Assembly (NCBI GenBank): GCA_024345305.1
Contig: BRON01000004.1
Coordinates: forward strand, 682,001-746,000
Length of the DNA stretch: 64,000 nt
Direction of reading: 5' to 3'
Origin: Mrakia gelida
Taxonomy: Eukaryota > Basidiomycota > Tremellomycetes > Cystofilobasidiales > Mrakiaceae
Below are positions 1 through 10,497 of this stretch, piece by piece. Both the position numbers and the translations under genes were made by a program. The notes beneath the pieces were generated by a model, which had not been told where the DNA came from, ran no database searches, and saw nothing but the letters and a program-made list of their open reading frames with translations. Numbering within the stretch: the stretch's first letter is position 1; each line of letters starts with the position of its first letter.

Positions 1-820
1 ACGAGGGGTCCGATCATGTTGAGGTTCTTGGGAAGGGTTTTTGGAGGGTGGGATTGAAGGGAGAAGGGTGAGAGGAGATGGAGTATTAGGGAGTGTGGGT
101 TCGTTGACTGGCAGCGAAGATTGGAGGGAAGTAGGAAGAAAGGTCGAAGAGGTTGCCGGCCTGGGGAGAGGGAGGGACAGAGGGAAGCGAGAAGGTCAGC
201 TCCAGCTTGTCTCTCTCTTTCTCTCTCTCTCCCAGAAGCTCGATTCGACATGTTGTCTTCAAGATCACTCACCTGCGGGAGTGGAGAGGGATAGGAAGGT
301 AAAAGTAGAAGGAAGAGGGGCGAGAGGAAAGACGTGGTTAGAGGAAAGGCAGAGAGAGGGAAGGGTTCAAAACGCTCGTTTCCACGGAAAGCTCTGACCT
401 CCTCCCCCTGACCGGCCGACTCTCTCCCTGAGGGTTGGTTACCTGTTACAGAGGCTTCTTCTTTGCCCCCTTCCCTTTCAGCTCCCCCCAGAAGATGGCT
501 ATCTCTCCGACGAGGGGCCGCGGGCGTTGTTCCATCTCATGCGAGGAGGGCAAGGGAGGGGAGATCAAGGAAGGATGATGAAACGTCGAACGTCGCGTCG
601 ATCTTTGCTTCGTCTTTCCTCCTCGCCTCGACTCCTCTTCCAAGGAGAGAAGCAAGGCTGATGGATCAACAGACACTCCTTAAATCGATCAAGAAGAGCG
701 AAAGGGAGCGGTTCGAGAAGACGAGTGAAACGAATGAGACGATAGGCGAAGAAGACGAAGCGAGAGAGGGAAAGTATATACAGAAAAACGATGAGAGGTG
801 ATAGATAGGGTCTAGGGCCC
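1..820. other. window edge, no gene resolved
   Basis: No complete gene can be supported here. On the minus strand there are splice-like signals: a GTGAGT donor at about 272-267, a CTGAC branch point near 200-196 and a pyrimidine tract ending in CAG near 160. These could belong to the 3' part of a minus-strand gene that leaves the window at position 1. Several overlapping open frames exist on both strands, but they are arginine/serine-rich and none resembles a known protein. The right end, about 700-820, is the 3' flank of the MARVEL-type gene. Confidence 0.3.
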
Positions 821-1829
821 TTAGAACTTTGCAAGGACCTCGCCAGCGGTAGTTCCGATCCTGGCCTCCTCGTTCTGTCCCTGGAGGGGAGGAGAAGCGA
901 CGCGTTGAATGTCGTGGACGGGGAGCTGGATTGGAGCTCGACCGTAGGAGTATTCGTACATGTTTCCGGCCCAGACCTGATAAGATCATTCAAAAGATGT
1001 CAGTACGAGACTTCGTCTTCGAGAGAACGGAGAGGAAAGGAAAGGGAAAGGGGACAAACCTCAGTTCGACCTCGACGATGTTCGAGGAAAGCGACGCCGA
1101 CGAGGAACATGAGTTGAAACTGCAAGGCGATCCAACCGATCCAGATGAAGGCACCGTAGGCTGAGGAGACGGAGTGTTGGACGGTGACGATGCAGGCGAC
1201 GACTGGAAAGAGAAGGAAGAAGAAGGTCAGTCGGAGGTTCAGCGCCGTCAACGACGTCGGTTCTGTTTCGTTCAACTCACTCAACCACTGAATAGCGAGA
1301 GCGACGAGGGTAGCGAGCTCAAATCGGATCTGAGTAATGAAGAGCTCGGGTCGGATGGCTGCGACGAAGTATCTGAGAAGACGAGAGAAGGTTTAAAACG
1401 CTCAGTCGACGAAGCGAGAACAGATCGTGTGGAAGGGAAGGATGAGGAGAGCTCACGCGTTGTAGACTGATGCGACGAGAGTCATGACTCCGAGAGCCAT
1501 CCCGTATCGAATCAGATCTCCATCGTAGTACCAAGCTGTAGATTATAAGGCCGACGTCAGCGTCGAGCAAAGAGAGAAGAGGGTGCAAGACGACTTGAAC
1601 TCACGAGTGGCCTGAGAGACAAAAGACACGAAGAGAGGGATCAGCAGCTTCTTCGGACCAAGAGAGAGTCATTGTGAAGCGAGGGAGAACTCACAGTAGC
1701 TGAGATGATAAGGAGGGTGAACGACGAGACCGCGATCGCGATGTAAAGGATCGCTCGAACCGTCTTCGTCTTCCCAGGGAAAGGGATCGAAATGGTCAAG
1801 ACAGGAGGTTGCTCGAGGAGGTCGGACAT
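821..1829 (-). CDS. MARVEL-like four-helix membrane protein
   Basis: Six coding exons on the minus strand: 1829-1695, 1611-1605, 1535-1457, 1372-1281, 1202-1060 and 976-821. They splice to 203 residues. Four hydrophobic segments are visible at about residues 18-45 (AILYIAIAVSSF), 58-80, 88-118 and 120-142 (FIWIGWIALQFQLMFL), with a short cytosolic-looking N-terminus and a hydrophilic C-tail ending in AGEVLAKF. This is the topology of fungal MARVEL-domain proteins of membrane apposition sites; I infer the family from topology rather than from a signature motif. The second exon is only 7 nt. Skipping it gives a stop codon within eight codons, so it is needed for the frame. The frame immediately upstream of the ATG at 1829 is closed by a TAG in the preceding exon-like block, which favours this start and a 5' UTR intron. 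Confidence 0.7.
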
Positions 1830-2611
1830 GCTGAAGGTTGAGAGAGGAAGATGGTGGTTGAGGAGAGACGAGCGAAAGGGGCAAGCGAATCAGTCTTTAA
1901 CCTTCCTCTTCGTCGGTCGGTCACCCGCGTCGCGAAGCGAGCAAAGGAGTTTTGAAAGACACACTCACCTGCGGGAAAAGGGAGCGAAGCGAAGCGAGCA
2001 GGGTCGACCCAAGAAGAAACGCCGTTGAGCTCCGACTGGCTAGGATCGTGCTGAAAAACTTGGCCTGCGAATGCATGAGTCGAGTTGAAGCTGGGAAGAA
2101 GGGAGGAGGTCGATCGATTTGACGACGTGGAGGAAGGGAAAGAAAGTCGGTTTGAGACAGAGAGGGACGTGGAGCTTACTGGATATACATAGCGTGCATC
2201 TACATGGATCATGGCGATGCGGTAGGAAGTCTGTGCGGGGGGGAGAGGGAGCAAAAGCGGGAGGGTCAGATCGAGGGAAGCGGACGCGAGGCGAAGGAAC
2301 GAGTTCGACAAACTCACAGGTCGAAACAGCAGACGCCCGGAAGCTCCACCAATTTTTAGCGTTGTAGAACAGAGCTGGAAGAGCGAGGCTGGGAGGCGAG
2401 GGCGACGCGGCGAGAAGGAGGCAGGGAGTCCGAGAGGCGACGCGTCCGGCGACTGAGATCGACGTTCCGGGAGAGTCTACGTCTGTAGCTGCAATGAGAC
2501 AACGGAAATGGGGAGGGGAGATGATATCAGCAATAAGGAGAGTCGAAAGACCGGAAGAGCTCGAGAACGTAGAGATCAGAGGCGACGAAGCAAGACGAAC
2601 CTTGGTCTCAC
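1830..2611 (-). other. probable spliced 5' UTR of the MARVEL-like gene
   Basis: About 780 bases between the MARVEL-type gene and the next F-box gene. On the minus strand there are convincing intron borders: a donor at about 1974 (CCGCAG then GTGAGT) with an acceptor CTTCAG one base before the ATG at 1829, a GTAAGC donor near 2188, and a CAG acceptor near 2240. Joining them in any phase does not give a reading frame that enters the MARVEL start, so I read them as leader exons. A short upstream frame starting at about 2213 is present. No separate protein gene is recognised. Confidence 0.35.
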
Positions 2612-3629
2612 TCAGCCTTGCCAAACCTCGAATTTCAGCTTCTCCGACAGCTTCTCACGATCTGCAGCACTTCTCGATCCACGCAGCATGTACTTCGCCC
2701 ACTCCAGCTGCTCTTCCTCCACTCTGAACACGACCTCTTGGACCGACGCGTCCCCAGGTCCTCTTGGTCCGTGCCTCTCAACCGCCAGCACGTTGTAGAC
2801 CTCGAAGGCCATCCACGCCCTCAGATGAGATCGACGAGTGAGCTCGAAGCTGACTCGGAGCTCACTGGCTTGAACGTCGGTGCTGCAAAGCGACGCGAGC
2901 CTTCGGTAGGGACCGACGAAGACGCGGCAGTCTCGAAGGAGCAACTCGTTCAGACGAGGCCAGCTGAGGTGGTGAAGTGTCGACGATTCGACTAATGGAT
3001 CCTCTGGATTTGTAGGTTCGGCGTTGGAGGGGGGTAGAGCTTCGAAGCTTGCGACGGAGGGGTTGAAGAGGTGAAGAGGGAGGGAGGAGTGCGTCGAAGT
3101 CCGAACTGTAAACTCATCGACGGCCAACGGGTGCGATCCTTCGGGAAGACGGTCCATGGAGAAGTGGTAGACTCGATGGTCTTGTTTGGCGAGCGTGAAG
3201 GTGAAGGTTCGGATGTGGTGGAGGGAGAGATGAGGTTCGAGTTGAGGTTGGGATGACTGAGAGCGAGGCCAGAGGGAAGAGTGATACAGTAAGCTTCTCG
3301 CCTTCGAAGCCAAAAGTATAGAGAAGAAAGTAGGACTCACTAGTCGAGAGCAGAAAAGCTTCCCTGAGTTGCTCGTATCCGTGGACTTCGACGTCTCGGT
3401 AGAGGAGAGGAGCCGAGAGGTGGAGGAAGGCGAGGGAGACGAGCGAGGTCTTTACGAGGCTCTGGATGTCGCAGAACCGAAGGATGTGATGGTGAAGCTC
3501 GATAGGAAGGAGGGGTGTGCGAGTGACTGAGAGGACCGCTAGTTCTTGAAGGAGTTGAGGGGGAGAGGGATCGAAGGTGTGGAAGGCGATGGGGAGGGAG
3601 GAGGAAGAGGTTGAAGGAGAAGCGTCCAT
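2612..3629 (-). pseudogene. F-box/LRR-like gene A, one-base insertion
   Basis: Two exons, 3629-3341 and about 3263-2612. Exon 1 carries an F-box-like start (LLPIELHHHILRFCD, then SLVSLAFLHLSAPLLYRDV). Exon 2 is a diverged leucine-rich-like body ending KLKFEVWQG, the same ending as genes C and E of this window. The exons do not join in frame: exon 1 leaves one base over while exon 2 must start in phase 0. Alignment with E and C places one extra base at about plus position 3365. Without it exon 1 would end QLGKLFCSRL and splice cleanly like its paralogs. So this copy is either a recent pseudogene or a sequencing error. Its start is 242 bases from the start of gene B on the other strand, so they share a divergent promoter. 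F-box proteins recruit substrates to SCF ubiquitin ligases; no substrate can be inferred. Confidence 0.7.
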
Positions 3630-3871
3630 TTCGCCGAGGTTGAGAGAACGAGGTGGGGTGAATTTGGTACTGAGACGGAGGTAGGATATAAGAGTGTCCA
3701 ATGAAGCTACGAAGGAGGTGTCGAATGGTTCCAATCGCAATGGTCGTTCTGGAGAAGGCGAGGGAGAGGAGGACGGAAAAGGGCGAGCTGAAAAGCGAGC
3801 TCGACTCTCCTCGCTCCCTCTTAACGACCAGCTTCCCTCCCCTCCCTTCGAATCTTCGAGCATCTCACAGG

Positions 3872-4894
3872 ATGAGAACTCGATCTTCACCACTTCCCTT
3901 CCTCCCCCTCGAAGTCAAAAACGTCGTCCTTCGATTCTGCGACCCTTCCACGCTCGCAAAGACGGCTCAAGTCTCGCTCGCTTCCTCGAGCTCTCCTCCC
4001 CGATCTTGTACGAGGACGTCCACATGCACGGCTTCGAGCGTCTCAAGCTTCTCTTTTGTAAGAGAGTGAGTTCATATGTCTACTCATCTATTCTCGTCTG
4101 TACCTCCGAGCCTTACCTTCTCCTTCCATTGCACGAAACAGACCCAACCTCCTTCCCTTCAGACCGCTCCCTTCCTCACCCTCTCTCAGATCCGAGACCT
4201 CTCCATCGACTACCCTCTCGAGGACATCAAGCGAGATGACTACTCGGATCTGGGACTCGATCGAGCACCCTCAAGCTCGCCTCTGGCCGTGCGTACCCTC
4301 AGGATTACCCTCGGGGAACCTCAGGACGACTTCTACGGCTCTCCTCCCCTCTCCCTCCCTCCTCTCGCAGAATTCCTCAACCCTCGCCACCTCATCGTCG
4401 ACGCCTCCAGGAGCATCCGCGCAAGCGTCTTCTTCGACGAAGCGATCTTCTCGTCACTGGAAACAATCCTTCTCATCTCGGCGGATATAGGAGGGGCATC
4501 GTTGGGGAAGACTGCTGAACGAGCCGGATGGAACCTTCGTCGCGTCACGTTTGACCTTCCGGGAGGAGACGATGTTTACTTTGGGTATTTGGTGGAGTCG
4601 ATGCTTAGGGACCTTCCTCTCCCAGGGCCTGTGGAGATGGTCGTCTTGGTAGAGAACGAAGAGGACAAGGGAGGGGTCCTCGCGTGGCTTGCTGAAGACG
4701 TCGAGGGACGCGACTCTGAGTATAGGAAGGAGGTGCTGGCGCAGGTGAGGTCGAAGTCAGAGAACGTCCCTAGTGAGATTATCGATCCTTATGACACTTT
4801 CTTGATGACGGATCGAGAAAGAAAGGGAAGAGAAGCGGAAGAGGAGAAGAAGGTGCTGGCCCAGGTGGGGGTAGAGGTGAAGGAACATGCTTAG
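3872..4894 (+). pseudogene. F-box-like gene B, one-base deletion
   Basis: Two exons, 3872-4065 and 4190-4894. The start reads MRTRSSPLPFLPLEVK, then RFCDPSTLAKTAQVSLA, an F-box-like opening shared with gene D at 43.3 kb. After VSLA the frame is lost: gene D has one more C at the matching place (43453-43455), and the correct continuation (FLELSSPILYEDV) lies in the next frame. The missing base is at about 3980-3982; exon 1 is 194 nt here against 195 nt in D. Exon 2 is intact and nearly identical to D for about 110 codons, then carries about 120 nt more before the shared C-terminus (VLAQVGVEVKEHA). The extra block is bounded by two copies of a GTGCTGGC-CAGGTG sequence. Gene C is the convergent neighbour. 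The intact paralog D argues that B once encoded a working protein. Confidence 0.75.
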
Positions 4895-5660
4895 TACCTT
4901 TCACCTCGATACCTATGCACTTTATCGTTGGCGGATTGGGACAGAACGGAAGAGAGCCGGAAGAAGCCGACGCGATCTGACGATCAAGTCAATCGTGCTC
5001 AACGCTTCCTGGGAGTTTCGCGAAGACTCGAGTTCTACCACACTGCCGCCTCCTTTCTGGTGGGCACATAACGAACAAGAAAAGAGTTGATATCAGGGAC
5101 GCGGCGGGCCTACTGGGCTACGACGTCCCTTTCTCGGTATTCCGCTTCCCTCTTCCCTTGCTCTTCCATTTCAACAAAAAATGCAGTAGATACGACTTTG
5201 GTTTCATTCCCTGCTTCGTTCATTTATTCCGCTTTCCTGGACGCGTTAGATTTTTGCTGCTGCGGTCGAAGAAGACGCGGGTTTCGCGTCGAACTGAGAC
5301 CCAGCCATCTCGACGCGTCGTGCTCCTGTTTTGCTTGACCGAGCTCGCGCTCGAGCAGTTGGAAAGTGGCTTTTGCTGCGCAGTATCTATGTTCGGTTAG
5401 TGTCTTAGGAGGCTGCTTCCGTCGATGGTTGTGTTACTGATGATGAGGAAAGTTGAACGAGAGGAAACGAGGGAGACGCGAGGGAGGCGAGCGAGCTCAA
5501 ACGAACGAACGACATGATCATCAACGAACAAGATACGGCTATGTGCGAGAGCGAGTAACGAGGGTTTCTTAGGGTCGTGAAGATCTGTACGAAGAGCGAA
5601 AGGATGGTCAGCTTCACTTTGGGATGGGGGACGAAGACGAGACGCGAGGCGACTCACCTT
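4895..5660. other. B-C intergenic region, duplicated 3' flank
   Basis: About 765 bases between the convergent 3' ends of genes B and C. There is no supported gene. The first 450 bases are almost identical to 44249-44700, except for small indels, and the rest is a weaker match to 44750-45001. Conservation of the non-coding part shows that the duplication covered more than the reading frames. Confidence 0.7.
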
Positions 5661-6637
5661 TCACTCCTCCTCCAAGACCTCGAACCTGAGCTTCCCTTCC
5701 TGCTTCAGCCTGTCCACCATCTCCTGCCCCATCATACTTGATACTTCCCTCTCAATGCCCTTCTGGCCTGCTACAACCGTTCGAATCACCACCTCCTTCA
5801 CCGCTCGACTTCCGACGAACAACTTCGACAACCCACAGAGGAGGAGGCGCTGGAATGCTCCCCGTCCCTCTCCCTCGATCCCATTCCCGGCGATTTGACT
5901 AGGAAAGGAAAGATGATAAGATTCGAAAACGATCTGGAGTTCGTTGACTTGAGTATCGCTGATGCAGAGCGATGGGACTTGGAAGGAGGAGCCCTGGCAT
6001 AGGAGCAAGCAGTCACGAAGGACGACTTTGGAGAGGCAAGGCCACTTGACTGGTGGGTATGGGGATCGACAGACGAACATGATTGATTGAGATGAATCGT
6101 GTCCGGCAGATCGCCGGGAAGGAGCAGGTTTGAAGCTGGCGAGGGAGGGGTTGAAGAGGTGAAGAGGGAACGAGGAGTGTCCTTTGAACTGAGCGTGAAG
6201 CTCGTCGACGTCCAGAGGTCGAGAGGAAGGGGTTCGATCCAGCGAGAAGGAGGGTAGGTGATCAATTCGACCAGGACCGACGATGGTGAAGGTTCGGATC
6301 TGATGGAGGGAGAGGTGGTGCTCGACGAGGGGTTGGGAGGACTGAGAGGGAAGGGAGGTGGTTGATGAGCTCGATGTTCGATCTTCGACCATCTTGTGCC
6401 GCCTGACGAGATTTGAAAAGAGATGAGACCCACCTTCCTGTCACAAAAGAGCTTCCCCATCTGCTCGAACCCGACCAACCTGATATCTCGGTAGAAGAGA
6501 GGGGAAGAAAGCTCGAGGAATGCGAGCGAGACTCGGGAGGTGTTTGCGAGCGTCGAAGAGTCGCAGAGTTTGAGGATTTCGTTGTGGATTTCGGCGGGGA
6601 ACTTCTTACGGAAGGGAGAGAGGGATCGAGTGTCCAT
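5661..6637 (-). CDS. F-box/LRR-like protein C
   Basis: Two exons, 6637-6434 and 6341-5661, give 294 residues with clean phase-0 splicing. The first 68 residues hold an F-box-like segment (KFPAEIHNEILKLCDSSTL, then VSLAFLELSSPLFYRD). The remainder is a weakly leucine-rich, hydrophobic-patterned body ending KLRFEVLEEE. It is closely related to gene E and more distantly to gene A, sharing the opening of exon 2 (SSQPLVEHHLSLHQIRTFT) and the C-terminal block. Family role: substrate adaptor of an SCF ubiquitin ligase. It converges on gene B and starts only 150 bases from PWP2, with which it shares a divergent promoter. The intron is 92 nt. The longer open frame upstream of the chosen ATG has no conserved content. 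Confidence 0.75.
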
Positions 6638-6787
6638 GTTGGGAAGTAGGAAAAGGTGAAGATGGTGGTGTGTGGGCAAGGAGAGGGTGGCGTCCTCTGG
6701 CGGCTTCACAGCTTGAAGATTTCGAGACGTCGAAGCTCGCCTCCCTCCTTCTTCTTGCAGCCAACTCTCACTCGAACTCTTGCAAGG

Positions 6788-9700
6788 ATGAAGAGTAATT
6801 TCCAGGTCAGTAGCACTCTCTTGACCACCTAACTCGATCTCGCTCTCGAAAAACTGACTCGTTCTTCTCTGTGTGTTGCAGTTCTCCAACTTGATCGGAA
6901 CCGTTTACAGGCAGGGAAACGTGCTCTTCACTCCCGATGGAAACAGCGTACTCAGTCCAGTAGGAAACAGGGTCTCAGTCTTCGATCTCGTAAAGTGAGC
7001 ACTCGCACTTACTTCTTGGAGCTTTTACGGAGCGAGAGAAGCTCGGAGGGACTCAGGAAGGACGGAGAGAGAGAAGGAAGTCAGAGCTGACCTTCGACGT
7101 CCGTCCTTCCCTTCCTCCTTCCCTTCCTACAGCAACAAGTCGAGGACTCTAGGTTTCGAGAATAGGAAGAACATCGCTTGCATCGCTCTTAGTCCTGATG
7201 GGAACGTTCTCCTTTCCGTCGACGAAGGTGAGTCTCCAGTCAGGTCGAAGGAAAGTGAGCTTCAAAACGAAACGAACGAGCTGACCTTTCCTTCCTTCCC
7301 TTCCCCTCCCGTAGACGGTCGTGCCATCTTCTCCTCCTTCCGACGAGGAACTCCTCTCCACCACATCAACTTCAAGGCTCCCGTCAAGTCCATCGTCTTC
7401 TCTCCTGATGGAAAGTGAGCTCAGACTCCCTCCACGAGCTTCCTTCCTTCGCTCGTTCGTCGAGCTCACCTTTTCGCGTTCGTCCCTCAGGTTCTTCGCC
7501 GTCACCCACAAATCCCACCTTCAGATCTGGCAGACTCCCTCCCATCTCGCTCGAGAGTTCGCTCCCTTCGTTCTTCACCGAAACTACACTGGACACCGAG
7601 ACGAGGTCACCAACATCACCTGGAGTCCTTGTTCGAGGTGAGTCGTTTCTCGCGTCGTACCTCTCTCCAAGTTGAGACTGACCGAGCTCCTTCCTCTGCT
7701 CTCTCAGATACTTTATCACTTCCTCGAGGGATATGACTGCTCGACTCTTCACTCTGCACCCCGTCGAAGGCTTCAGGCCCAAGACTTTCGCTGGTCACCG
7801 AGACATCGTTCTGGGAGCCTACTTCTCGGAGGATAGCAAGACCGTTCGTTCTTCTCTCTCTTCGTTCTACGTTCTTTCCAAGAGCTCTCTCTTACCTCCC
7901 CTCGTTCTATCAGATCTACACTGTCAGCCGAGATGGAGCCGTCTTCGTTTGGGCGGCCAAGACGACCGCAGGAGGAGACGACGCGGAGGAGGACGATTTC
8001 GACGGACCCGAGACGGACATCCTCGACGCTCCAGCAGCTTCGTCGTCCAAGGAGGACAACACCGTCGCCTACACTCGATGGGGAATCGTCGGTCGACACT
8101 ACTTCTCCCAACCAGGCACCAAAGTCGTCTGCTCCACCTTCCACCCTTCCTCCTCCCTCCTCGTCGTCGGATTCTCGTCTGGAGTCTTCGGACTCTGGGA
8201 GATGCCCTCCTTCACCAACGTCCACACCCTCTCCATCTCCCAGGAGAAGATTTCGTCGGTAGCCATCAACGCCACCGGAGAATGGCTCGTCTTCGGAGCC
8301 AGCAAGCTCGGACAGCTCCTCGTTTGGGAATGGCAGTCGGAGAGTTACGTCCTCAAGCAGCAGGGTCACTTCTTCGACATGAACACCCTCACGTTCTCTC
8401 AGGACGGACAGAACGTCGCTACCGGAGGAGACGACGGGAAGGTCAAGGTCTGGAACATGACGAGCGGGTTCTGCTACGTTACCTTCGCGGATCACTCGAG
8501 TTCCGTCTCGTGCGTCGAGTTCGCGAAACAAGGACAGGTCCTCTTCACGGCTTCCCTCGACGGAACGGTTCGAGCCTACGATCTCGTCAGATACAGGAAC
8601 TTCAGGACCTTCACCTCCCCTACTCCCGTCCAATTCTCCTCTCTCGCCGTCGACCCCTCAGGAGACATCGTCTGCGCTGGATCGCTCGACTCCTTCGAGA
8701 TCTTCCTCTGGTCGGTCCAAACGGGCAAGCTCCTCGACATCCTCACCGGTCACACCGCTCCCGTAGCAGCTCTCGCCTTCTCGCCAACAGGAAACCAACT
8801 CGCGTCGGCGTCGTGGGATCGTACAGTTCGACTCTGGTCGGTCTTCGGAAGGTCGAAGCTCTCGGAACCCTTCCAACTCAGTTCGGACGTCCTCGCGTTG
8901 GCTTTCAGGCCGGATGGGAAGGAGCTCGCCGCCTCGACGCTGGACGGACAGATCACCTTCTGGGACGTCGCCGAGGGGAAGCAGACGGGGATCATCGAGG
9001 GAAGGAAGGACATCTCTGGAGGTAGGAAGGTGGACGATCGAACAACAGCCGCCAACGCGTCGTCAGGAAAGTCGTTCAACTCCCTCGCCTACACCGCCGA
9101 CGGATCGTGCCTCATCGCCGGAGGAAACTCAAAATACGTCATCATCTATGACGTTCGGGACGGAGTCATGGTCAAGAAGTTCCAGATCTCGGAGAACCTC
9201 TCGCTCGACGGAACCCAGGAGATCCTCGACTCGAGGAAGATCACCGAGAGCGGACTCTCGCTCGATCTGGTGGACACCCGAGGAGACGAGGACGATCTCG
9301 AGGACCGATTGGATCACTCGCTACCCGGAGCCGCCAGGGGAGACCTCTCGAAACGACGCTTCAAGCAGGAGGCCAGGACCAAGGCCGTTCGATTCTCGCC
9401 GACTGGACGATGCTGGGCCGCTGCCTCGACGGAAGGACTCCTCATCTACTCCCTCGACGATACCATCGCTTTCGATCCCTTCGACCTCTCCATCGACATC
9501 ACCCCTCAATCCCTCCTCGAAAACCTCGGAAGGAAGGAGTACCTCCTCGCCCTCGTCGTCGCGTTCAGGCTCAACGAGAAACCCCTCCTCCTTCGAACCT
9601 ACGAGGCCATCCCGCCAACGGACGTCAGGCTCATCGCCAAGCAGCTCCCGAGGGTGTACGTCCCGGCGCTATTGAGGTTCATCGCTGGTCACGTCGAGAG

Positions 9701-10094
9701 CAGTCCTCACGTCGAGTTTGACTTGATCTGGGTGGGAGCGATCTTGACCGCGCACGGGAGGTGGTTGAGGGAGAGGAGCGGGGAGTTTGCGAGTGACTTT
9801 AGGGCGATCCAGAAGGGAGTGGCAGATTTCTCGTCGACGATCTCGAGGCTGTGAGTTTTTGACGTCTCTCTTTTCCTCCTGTTTCGTTTCATTCGACGCG
9901 TCGAAACTTCGAAGATTAACTCCTTCTCCTTTCCCCTCCTCCTCCTTCTTCCCTTTGCTTCCTTCCCTTGTAGGTGTGACGAAAACTCCTACACCCTCTC
10001 GTACATCATCCACCAGCAGGCCGCTGTCGAGGCTTCGTCGTCGTCGGAAGGGAGGGAGGAGGATCGAGGGAACGCGATGGAGATCGAGGCTTAG
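6788..10094 (+). CDS. PWP2: Pwp2/Utp1, U3 snoRNP WD40 protein
   Basis: Eight exons: 6788-6805, 6882-6994, 7133-7227, 7315-7414, 7491-7637, 7708-7843, 7914-9850 and 9974-10094. They splice to 888 residues, close to yeast Pwp2 (923). The short first exon gives MKSNFQ, continuing FSNLIGTVYRQGNVLFTPDG, the typical start of the family. Tandem WD40 repeats fill residues 1 to about 650, with clear WD or WS-type repeat ends such as LASASWDRTVRLWSV and VATGGDDGKVKVWNM. The C-terminal helical UTP12-like domain follows (LLALVVAFRLNEKPLLLRTY), then an acidic tail. Pwp2 nucleates the UTPB subcomplex on the 5' external transcribed spacer of pre-rRNA in the nucleolus, so it acts in 18S rRNA maturation. One oddity: the first six introns are crowded in 1.1 kb, then a 1.94 kb exon carries most of the protein. 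Confidence 0.96.
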
Positions 10095-10497
10095 ACTTAG
10101 CTTATCATAGGTACGCCGTAGATTGTAATGATTAGGGACGACTTGGTTTGAGCTACTGCATAGGCTCGGTGCTCAACGAACAGAAGAAAGGAGAAGGTGG
10201 GCAGCGAGACAGTGGAACGAGGCGACGCGATACATCGGAACCACCTCCCTCTGCTCTCGGGCTCGTCATCTATCTCGCTCGCTCTCGGCTACCGTTTTCG
10301 CCTCTCCGATACAGATTCCTTCCCGACAAACAGAGCTGGGGATAGAGGGCGAAGCAGGAAGGAAGACAGCCCGAGGCCGCGAGGCCGGAACCTCGCGAGC
10401 TGGTGCTTCTTCTTCGAGCTGCCTCTCTTCGAGTTCCTTTCGTTTCTCCCACACCCACCACAACCACCTCAACTCCCGGAGGCTCCAATGTCACCTC
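10095..10497. other. intergenic, PWP2 to dehydrogenase
   Basis: About 400 bases, holding the 3' flank of PWP2 and the promoter/leader of the downstream dehydrogenase. An open frame with a start at 10489 overlaps the chosen start in another phase, but it cannot be spliced into the dehydrogenase frame. Nothing else is recognised. Confidence 0.4.

Larger units (their letters stand above)
3872..5660. repeat. duplicated block, copy 1
   Basis: This block, containing gene B and the whole stretch to the 3' end of gene C, recurs at 43345-45001. Identity is very high from about 4070 to 4600 and again from 4895 to 5345 (the non-coding 3' flank of B), and lower after about 5400. The copies are in the same orientation, about 39.5 kb apart. 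Flanking F-box genes lie in the same orientation in both places. No terminal repeats, target-site duplication or transposase were seen, so it looks like a segmental duplication and not a mobile element. Confidence 0.85.

Noticed and set aside
2040..2624. 194-codon minus-strand open frame upstream of the MARVEL-like gene
   Set aside because: It crosses several clear intron borders, cannot be spliced into the MARVEL frame and has no recognisable domain; treated as leader sequence.
7733..9025. 430-codon plus-strand open frame inside PWP2 and a 286-codon minus-strand frame (8633-7773)
   Set aside because: Both overlap the well-supported 1.94 kb WD40 exon in other phases; they are arginine/serine-rich shadows caused by high GC and codon bias.
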